Shown here: piece by piece, positions 6,284-11,074 of the stretch
Layout: each line of letters starts with the position of its first letter
Numbering within the stretch: position 1 is the first letter of the stretch
Assembly: GCA_041602815.1 (NCBI GenBank)
Contig: JBFIFO010000136.1
Location: 1 to 11,074 of the forward strand
DNA: 11,074 nt
Origin: GCA-020356105 sp041602815
GTDB lineage: Bacteria; Pseudomonadota; Alphaproteobacteria; UBA8366; JADFVY01
Reading direction: 5' to 3'
The notes under the pieces: model-generated
The model's input: the letters and a program-made list of their open reading frames with translations, nothing else
The model's database searches: none
Told to the model about the DNA's origin: nothing
Position numbers and translations under genes: made by a program

Positions 6284-7501
6284 CTAACCGAACTGGGCGG
6301 CGCGCACGCTGCCCGTCACGAAGACGTTCTTGACACCGTCTTCCGGCTTGCACAGCGGCTGCTTGTCGGCCCACTCGAAGGCCTCCTTGACCTCCTTCCT
6401 GACGGCGGTCTCGATCGCCTCGGCCTGGGCCTGATCCACGGTGCCCCAGTTGACCAGGGTCTTGCGGAAGATGTCGACCGGGTCCCGGGCCAGCCAGGCA
6501 CGCACCTCGCGTTCCGGACGGAACGAGGTGATCGCCAGCGGGTCGTAGCCGAAGGCGCCGAGCATGCCGGGCTTGGCGCCGGGCGCACCCCAGTGATTGT
6601 AGTAGCGGTAGGTCTTCGCCTCGATCAGCGTCGGCCCCTCACCGGCGCGGGCGCGCTCGACCGCCTCGCGGGCGACGTTGTAGACCTGCAGCACGTCCTG
6701 TCCGTCCACGACCACGCCCGGGATCCGATAGGTCCTGGCCGCATCGGCGATGTCCTTCATCGGGCAGGAATACGAATAGTGGGCGTACTGGTGGTACAGG
6801 TTGTTCTCGAGGACGTAGACGAACGGCAGCTTGAGCAGCGCCGCGTTGTTCAGCGCGCCATGGAAGGCCGGCGTCGCATAGGTTCCGTCACCGCCGAACA
6901 CGACGGACACCTGCTTGCTGCCCCGCGCCCTGATGCCGAACGCCGAACCGGCGGCCATCACCAGCCCGGGGCCGATCATGCCGTCGGCGCCCATGAAGCC
7001 GACCGACGGATCGCAGAGATGCATCTCGGCTGCATATCCGCCGTTGAGGCCGGTCGCACGGAAATCGTTCTCCGCGCACATCTTCTTCATGTCCACGCCC
7101 TTGGCGAGGGCATGGCCGGTCGGCCGGTGCGTGCTGTACACCAGGTCGACCTCCTCGAAGCGCCCGGTGTTGCGCAGGGCGGCGCAGACACCGGTGGCGA
7201 CGGCCTCCTGGCCAGCATAGAAGTGGTTGTAGCCGCGGTAGCCCGGCTCGGTGAGCATCTTGTCCACCATGGTCCGCTCGTGCCACCGGATGCGCAGCAT
7301 GGTGGTGAACATCTCCTTCAGCTTGTCGTCCGAAAGGTCCTTCGCCCAGAAGCCGATTTCCCCGTCTGCCCAGGAAAACTGGCTGCTCAGCGAGACCGCC
7401 GCGCCCGCACCGGCGACGGCTTTCAGGAACGTTCGTCTGCTTGCTGTTGGAGTCGACTGAGCGTCCCGCGAATTCCGCGAGACTTCGGATTCGTAAGCCA
7501 T
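6284..7501 (-). CDS. TPP-dependent dehydrogenase E1 component, alpha subunit, with Tat signal peptide
   Basis: This 405-residue protein has an E1-alpha catalytic domain. Marks are NHFYAGQEAVATGV (92-105), STHRPTGHALAKGVD (123-137, acetoin-dehydrogenase-like), the TPP/Mg motif GDG at 204-206 with closing NN at 233-234, VDGQDVLQVY (265-274), and GEGPTLIEAKTYR (287-299). The first 45 residues are extra: a polar n-region, SRRTFLK (21-27), a hydrophobic stretch (AVAGAGAAVSLSS) and SWA-DG at 43-47. This is a canonical twin-arginine signal with a signal-peptidase site. Tat exports folded, cofactor-loaded proteins, which would suit a TPP enzyme. The usual GKGGSMH segment reads NGGYAAEMH, and the usual GHS loop reads NHWGAPGA, so this is a divergent subfamily. 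ATG 7501 has GGAGG with a 7-nt spacer. It is the first gene of the minus-strand cluster. Substrate unknown; no E2 or E3 is nearby. Confidence 0.92.
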   Translation of the reverse strand: MAYESEVSRNSRDAQSTPTASRRTFLKAVAGAGAAVSLSSQFSWADGEIGFWAKDLSDDKLKEMFTTMLRIRWHERTMVDKMLTEPGYRGYNHFYAGQEAVATGVCAALRNTGRFEEVDLVYSTHRPTGHALAKGVDMKKMCAENDFRATGLNGGYAAEMHLCDPSVGFMGADGMIGPGLVMAAGSAFGIRARGSKQVSVVFGGDGTYATPAFHGALNNAALLKLPFVYVLENNLYHQYAHYSYSCPMKDIADAARTYRIPGVVVDGQDVLQVYNVAREAVERARAGEGPTLIEAKTYRYYNHWGAPGAKPGMLGAFGYDPLAITSFRPEREVRAWLARDPVDIFRKTLVNWGTVDQAQAEAIETAVRKEVKEAFEWADKQPLCKPEDGVKNVFVTGSVRAAQFG

Positions 7502-7537
7502 TGCAGTCCCTCCAGGTGAAATGGCGGCGAGGCCGCG

Positions 7538-7560
7538 TACAGAGACTTAAGGCGTCTGTA
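7538..7560 (-). promoter_or_regulatory. Inverted repeat in the E1-alpha leader
   Basis: TACAGA and TCTGTA form a perfect 6-bp inverted repeat with an 11-base spacer. It lies 37 bases before the E1-alpha start codon, between the predicted transcription start (about 7566) and the ribosome site. It could be an operator or a leader hairpin. No protein is known to me for this exact site. Confidence 0.3.
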
Positions 7561-7572
7561 ATGGAAAGGTTT

Positions 7573-7614
7573 TGTTTACCATGATTTGGGGTGTAAATCG
7601 TTGATGTGGATCAA
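7573..7614 (-). promoter_or_regulatory. Candidate FNR-class-II promoter for the E1-alpha operon
   Basis: The box at 7601-7614 reads TTGATGTGGATCAA, a perfect match to the FNR/FixK/Anr/DNR consensus TTGAT-N4-ATCAA. On the minus strand, TAAACA at 7578-7573 is a weak -10 candidate (three of six bases). It would place transcription start near 7566 and the box centre at -41.5, the class II activation position. I looked for a -10 at that spacing, so the weak hexamer is not independent support. The equivalent position towards the CoA-transferase gene (7637-7642) has no -10 resemblance, which favours action on the minus-strand operon. Confidence 0.6.
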
Positions 7615-7696
7615 ACGGGCCGTGCCGCGGCCCCCTTGACCGAGGCGCCGCCGCGAGGCAAACCATCGCCGGTCCCGCAACACATGGAGCATTCCC

Positions 7697-8914
7697 ATGG
7701 CCGGCGCGCTCGACGGCGTTCGCATCTTCGATTTGACCCGCATCCTGGCGGGTCCGAGCTGCACCCAGGTGCTCGGCGACCTCGGCGCCGACGTGATCAA
7801 GGTCGAGCAGCCGGGCCGCGGCGACGACACCCGCAAATGGGGCCCGCCCTATGTCACAGACGCCCCGGGAAACGAGACCACCGAGAGCGCCTATTTCCTC
7901 TCGGCGAACCGCAACAAGCGCTCGGTCGCCATCGACATCGCGAGGCCCGAAGGCCAGGCGCTGGCACGGCGCCTGATCGCTGAGTGCGACATCCTCGTCG
8001 AGAACTTCAAGACCGGGGACCTGAAGCGCTACGGCCTGTCGTGGGACGATCTGAAGGACGACTTCCCGCGTCTGGTCTACTGTTCGATCACCGGCTTCGG
8101 CCAGACCGGACCCTACGCGCCCTATGCCGGCTACGACTACCTGGCCCAGGCGATGGGCGGAATCATGAGCCTGACCGGCGAGCCCGAGGGCGAGCCGATG
8201 AAGGTGGGCGTCGGCATCGCCGACCTGATGTGTGGCATGTATGCCGCGACCGCGATGCTGGCGGCGCTGCGCCACCGCGACGCCACCGGACGGGGCCAGC
8301 AGATCGACATGGCGCTGCTCGACACGCAGGTCGCCTGGCTGGTCTACGAAGCGGAGAACTACCTGATCTCGGGCCAGGTGCCGCCGCGGCGCGGTAACGG
8401 TCATCCCAATATCGTGCCCTACCAGGTGTTCGAGACGGCGGACGGCCACATGGTACTGGCCTGCGGCAACGACCGGCAGTTCCGCGAATTCTGCGACCTT
8501 GCCGGCGCCCCGCACCTTGAAGCGGATCCGCGATTCGCCACCAATGACGGTCGCTGCCGCAACCGCGAGGCGCTGATCCCGCTGGTCGCCGAATGCATGC
8601 GGCGGAAAACCATGGCGGAATGGCTGGAGGGGCTGCGCGCGCGCCACGTCCCCTGCTCGCCGGTCAACAAGATGGATCAGGTCTTCGAGGATGCCCAGGT
8701 CAAGGCTCGCGGCATGCAGATCGAGATGTCGCACCCGCTGGCCGCCGCGGGCACGGTGCCGCTGGTCGCCAGTCCGATCAAGATGTCCGAGACGCCGCCG
8801 GATTACCGGCATGCCCCGCCGACGCTGGGCCAGCATACCGAAGAGGTGCTGCGCGAGCTGCTTGGCATGGACGCGGCCGAGGTGGCAAGCCTGCGCGCCG
8901 AGGGCGTCGTCTGA
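7697..8914 (+). CDS. Class III CoA-transferase (CaiB/BaiF/formyl-CoA transferase family)
   Basis: The 405-residue protein has the full length of family III CoA-transferases. It opens with LDGVRIFDLTRILAGPSCTQVLGDLGADVIKVEQP, the typical CoA-binding N terminus. It continues with NRNKRSVAIDI and ILVENFKTGDLKRYGL, and has KVGVGIADLMCGMYAA with Asp176 at the position of the catalytic aspartate that forms the aspartyl-CoA anhydride. GRGQQIDMALLDTQV and the end LGQHTEEVLRELLG are also standard. It moves CoA between carboxylic acids in the cytoplasm; members differ widely in substrate and motifs do not tell which. ATG 7697 has GGAG 7 nt upstream. It is divergent from the Tat-tagged dehydrogenase operon and shares its 195-bp upstream region, so a link through the acid or acyl-CoA involved is possible but unproven. 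Confidence 0.94.
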   Translation: MAGALDGVRIFDLTRILAGPSCTQVLGDLGADVIKVEQPGRGDDTRKWGPPYVTDAPGNETTESAYFLSANRNKRSVAIDIARPEGQALARRLIAECDILVENFKTGDLKRYGLSWDDLKDDFPRLVYCSITGFGQTGPYAPYAGYDYLAQAMGGIMSLTGEPEGEPMKVGVGIADLMCGMYAATAMLAALRHRDATGRGQQIDMALLDTQVAWLVYEAENYLISGQVPPRRGNGHPNIVPYQVFETADGHMVLACGNDRQFREFCDLAGAPHLEADPRFATNDGRCRNREALIPLVAECMRRKTMAEWLEGLRARHVPCSPVNKMDQVFEDAQVKARGMQIEMSHPLAAAGTVPLVASPIKMSETPPDYRHAPPTLGQHTEEVLRELLGMDAAEVASLRAEGVV

Positions 8915-8927
8915 GCGCAGCAACCGC

Positions 8928-8956
8928 TTGTCGCCACGTGCCGCCGCAAATATAGT
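8928..8956 (+). promoter_or_regulatory. Candidate pyrB promoter giving a leaderless transcript
   Basis: TTGTCG at 8928-8933, a 17-bp spacer and TATAGT at 8951-8956 make a good sigma-70-type promoter (four of six and five of six bases). Transcription would begin around 8962-8965, and the first A in that range is the A of the pyrB ATG at 8965. No Shine-Dalgarno sequence precedes that ATG, which fits a leaderless message. Confidence 0.55.
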
Positions 8957-8964
8957 GCCGGCTC

Positions 8965-9927
8965 ATGAACACCACCGCCGACTCGACGCTCCGCTTTCCG
9001 CACCGGCATTTATTGGGAATCGAGGGGCTTTCGGCGGACGCCATTACCATGGTGCTCGACCTCGCCGACTCCTACGTCGAGCAGAGCCGCAAGCCCGACA
9101 AGAAGCTCTCGCTGCTGCGCGGCCGCACCGTGATCAACCTGTTCTTCGAAAGCTCCACGCGCACCCGCACGTCGTTCGAGCTGGCCGGCAAGCGGCTCGG
9201 CGCCGACGTCATCAACATGTCGGTCGCGACCAGCGCCATCAAGAAGGGCGAGACGCTGATCGACACGGCGATGACGCTGAACGCCATGCACACCGACGTG
9301 CTGGTGGTCCGCCACAGCGACTCGGGCGCGGTCAAGCTCTTGTCCGAGAAGGTCAACTGCGCGGTCATGAATGCCGGCGACGGCAGCCACGAGCACCCGA
9401 CCCAGGCGCTGCTGGACGCATTGACGATCCGCCGCCGCAAGGGTCGTCTGCAGGGGTTGACGGTGGCCATCTGCGGCGACGTGCTGCACAGCCGCGTTGC
9501 GCGCTCCAACATCCTGTTGCTGCACACCATGGGCGCGCGGGTCCGCGTGATCGGGCCGCCGACGCTGCTGCCGTCGGCGATCGAGCGCTTCGGCGTCGAG
9601 GTGTTCCACGACATGCGCGCAGGCCTCAAGGACTGCGACATCGTGATGATGCTGCGGCTGCAGACCGAGCGCATGCAGGGCCGCTTCGTGCCCTCGGTGC
9701 GCGAGTATTTCCATTTCTTCGGGCTCGACCGCGAAAAGCTCTCCTTTGCGAGGTCGGACGCGCTGGTCATGCATCCCGGGCCGATGAACCGCGGCGTCGA
9801 GATCGACTCGGAACTCGCCGACGACATCAACCGCTCGGTGATACGCGAGCAGGTGGAGATGGGAGTCGCCGTGCGCATGGCCTGCATCGACCTCTTGACC
9901 CGCGACCTGCTCGGCAACGCGCCATGA
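8965..9927 (+). CDS. pyrB: Aspartate carbamoyltransferase catalytic subunit
   Basis: PyrB joins carbamoyl phosphate and aspartate to make N-carbamoyl-aspartate, the committed step of pyrimidine synthesis in the cytoplasm. The 320-residue chain shows the diagnostic motifs: FFESSTRTRTSFE (about 60-72, carbamoyl-phosphate loop), SAIKKGETLIDTA (80s-loop lysine region), GDGSHEHPTQALLD (138-151) and HPGPMNRGVEI starting at His270. The first 20 residues (TADSTLRFPHRHLLGIEGL) match the N terminus common in class-type enzymes that lack a PyrI regulatory subunit, and no pyrI is seen. The ATG at 8965 has no ribosome site but lies directly after a promoter-like sequence. Its stop overlaps the next gene's start as ATGA, so the two are translationally coupled, as expected if the products assemble together. 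Confidence 0.97.
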   Translation: MNTTADSTLRFPHRHLLGIEGLSADAITMVLDLADSYVEQSRKPDKKLSLLRGRTVINLFFESSTRTRTSFELAGKRLGADVINMSVATSAIKKGETLIDTAMTLNAMHTDVLVVRHSDSGAVKLLSEKVNCAVMNAGDGSHEHPTQALLDALTIRRRKGRLQGLTVAICGDVLHSRVARSNILLLHTMGARVRVIGPPTLLPSAIERFGVEVFHDMRAGLKDCDIVMMLRLQTERMQGRFVPSVREYFHFFGLDREKLSFARSDALVMHPGPMNRGVEIDSELADDINRSVIREQVEMGVAVRMACIDLLTRDLLGNAP

Positions 9928-11074
9928 GCAAATACCGCAGCGCCTACATCAACGCCCGCCTGGTCGACCCGGCGAGCGGCCTCGACGCGCCCGGCGGCCT
10001 GCTGGCTGAGGACGGCAGGATCGCCGACTTCGGCGCCGGGTTGTTCGCCGACGGGGCACCGAAGGACGCCGAGATCATCGACTGCGGCGGCCATGTCCTG
10101 GCGCCCGGCCTGGTCGACATGCGGGTGCAGCTGCGCGACCCCGGGCAGGAGCATATGGAGGACATCGAGAGCGCCGGCCACGCGGCCGGCGCCGGCGGCG
10201 TGACGACGATCGTCTGCCTGCCCAACACCGACCCGGTGATCGACAACGTCGCGGTGCTGGAATTCGTCGCCCGCCGGGCGCGCGAGGTCAAGCTCGCCAA
10301 GATCCACTGCTACGCGGCGATCACCCGCGGCTTCGAGGGCCGCGAGTTGACCGAGATAGGCCTCCTCGGCGAGGCCGGGGCGGTCGCGTTCACCGACGGC
10401 GAGGTGGCGCTGGCCGACGCCAAGACGCTGCAGCGGGCGCTGAGCTATGCGTCGACGTTCGGGCATCTGATCGTGCAGCATCCGGAGGAGCCGTCGCTGG
10501 CGGCGGACGGCCAGATGAATTCCGGCGAGGTCGCCAGCCGGCTCGGCCTGTCGGGTATCCCGCCGGTCGCCGAGGTGATGATGATCGAGCGCGACCTGCG
10601 GCTGGTCGCGCAGACCGGCGGGCGCTACCACGCGGCGCATGTGCCGACCGCCGCCGCGGTCGAGGCGATCCGCCAGGCCAAGCAGCGCGGGCTCGACGTG
10701 ACCTGCGACACCGCACCGCACTACTTCGCGCTCAACGAGATCGCGGTCGGCGATTACCGGACCTTCGCCAAGGTGCGCCCGCCGCTGCGCGCCGAGTCGG
10801 ACCGCGAGGCCATCGTCGAGGGGCTCAAGGACGGCACCATCGATGCCGTCGCGAGCGACCATTCGCCCCACGACCAGGATTCGAAGCGGCTGCCCTTCGC
10901 CCAGGCCGCGTTCGGCATCATAGGGCTGGAGACGCTGCTGCCGCTGACGCTGGAGCTGTATCACAACAAGCTGCTGTCGCTGTTCGAAGCGCTGGCGCTG
11001 CTGACCTGCAAGCCGGCGGCGCGGCTCGGGCTGGCGGCCGGCCGCCTCGAGAAGGGCGCGGCCGCGGACCTCAC
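9924..11074 (+). CDS. pyrC': Dihydroorotase-like protein lacking the HxH metal motif (pseudo-dihydroorotase PyrC'), 3' end outside window
   Basis: The first 383 residues of an amidohydrolase of the class I dihydroorotase type are visible; about 40-50 more are expected. Family segments are clear: APGLVDM (60-66), LRDPGQEHMEDIESAG (70-85), GGVTTIVCLPNTDPVID, KVRPPLR, and SDHSPHDQDSKRLPF with Asp312. The metal-binding His-x-His after the first strand reads Arg67-Val-Gln69 (codons at 10122 and 10128), so two zinc ligands are lost. Arg71, the histidines in IVQHPEEP and YHAAHVP, and Asp312 remain. Non-catalytic homologues of this kind (PyrC') are known in pseudomonads, where they are a structural partner of aspartate carbamoyltransferase. 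The 4-bp overlap with pyrB supports the same role here. If so, a separate active dihydroorotase should be encoded elsewhere in the genome. Confidence 0.92.
   Translation, partial: MSKYRSAYINARLVDPASGLDAPGGLLAEDGRIADFGAGLFADGAPKDAEIIDCGGHVLAPGLVDMRVQLRDPGQEHMEDIESAGHAAGAGGVTTIVCLPNTDPVIDNVAVLEFVARRAREVKLAKIHCYAAITRGFEGRELTEIGLLGEAGAVAFTDGEVALADAKTLQRALSYASTFGHLIVQHPEEPSLAADGQMNSGEVASRLGLSGIPPVAEVMMIERDLRLVAQTGGRYHAAHVPTAAAVEAIRQAKQRGLDVTCDTAPHYFALNEIAVGDYRTFAKVRPPLRAESDREAIVEGLKDGTIDAVASDHSPHDQDSKRLPFAQAAFGIIGLETLLPLTLELYHNKLLSLFEALALLTCKPAARLGLAAGRLEKGAAADL

Noticed and set aside
7575..7597. TTTAC-N13-GTAAA inverted repeat beside the FNR-type box
   Set aside because: The arms are only five bases of AT-rich sequence, and the left arm overlaps the proposed -10 element; it is too weak to call an operator.
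7547..8923. A 458-codon open frame on the minus strand opposite the CoA-transferase gene
   Set aside because: It is antisense to a gene with intact family motifs, and its product is a biased composition without recognisable domains.
9072..10964. A 630-codon open frame on the minus strand across pyrB and pyrC'
   Set aside because: It is antisense to two well-conserved genes, its product is low-complexity and rich in Arg, Gln and Val, and it matches no family. Long antisense frames are common in GC-rich genes.

Overview
The window is GC-rich coding DNA, very probably from an alphaproteobacterium. The basis is the base composition, a perfect FNR/FixK-type box, a c-type cytochrome and Tat export repertoire, and a pyrB gene overlapping a dihydroorotase-like gene that lacks the HxH metal motif. 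I cannot name a genus. Coding density is high. The longest stretch without a gene is the 195-bp divergent promoter region at 7502-7696, and I see no tRNA, rRNA, CRISPR array, insertion sequence or attachment site.

Layout. On the left, on the plus strand, are the end of a small cupin gene (to 434) and a glutathione S-transferase-like gene (491-1114). From 7501 down to 1163, seven genes all lie on the minus strand. In order of transcription they are an E1-alpha-like thiamine-diphosphate (TPP) dehydrogenase subunit with a twin-arginine signal peptide, its E1-beta partner, a YgiT-type zinc-finger protein, two paralogous monohaem c-type cytochromes, an MBOAT membrane O-acyltransferase, and a membrane-anchored SGNH-like protein. 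A divergent plus-strand class III CoA-transferase gene starts at 7697. It is followed by pyrB (aspartate carbamoyltransferase) and the 5' part of a pyrC' pseudo-dihydroorotase gene, which runs off the window end.

The most interesting part is the minus-strand cluster. 2-oxoacid and acetoin dehydrogenase E1 components are normally cytoplasmic and are encoded beside a lipoyl E2 and a flavoprotein E3. Here the alpha subunit carries a clear Tat signal, the beta subunit has none and could be co-exported with alpha, no E2 or E3 is present, and secreted haem c proteins follow instead. The inference is a periplasmic TPP-dependent oxidoreductase that passes electrons to dedicated cytochromes c. A perfect TTGAT-N4-ATCAA box upstream points to control by an oxygen- or nitrogen-oxide-responsive FNR/FixK/DNR-family regulator. 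The MBOAT/SGNH pair at the distal end is also an envelope system and may use or modify an acyl product, but that link rests on position only. Substrate, electron path and physiological role cannot be read from the sequence.

The right-hand part is ordinary pyrimidine biosynthesis with two points of note: a probable leaderless pyrB transcript, and a dihydroorotase homologue that has lost two metal-binding histidines, as in the pyrBC' arrangement known from pseudomonads.
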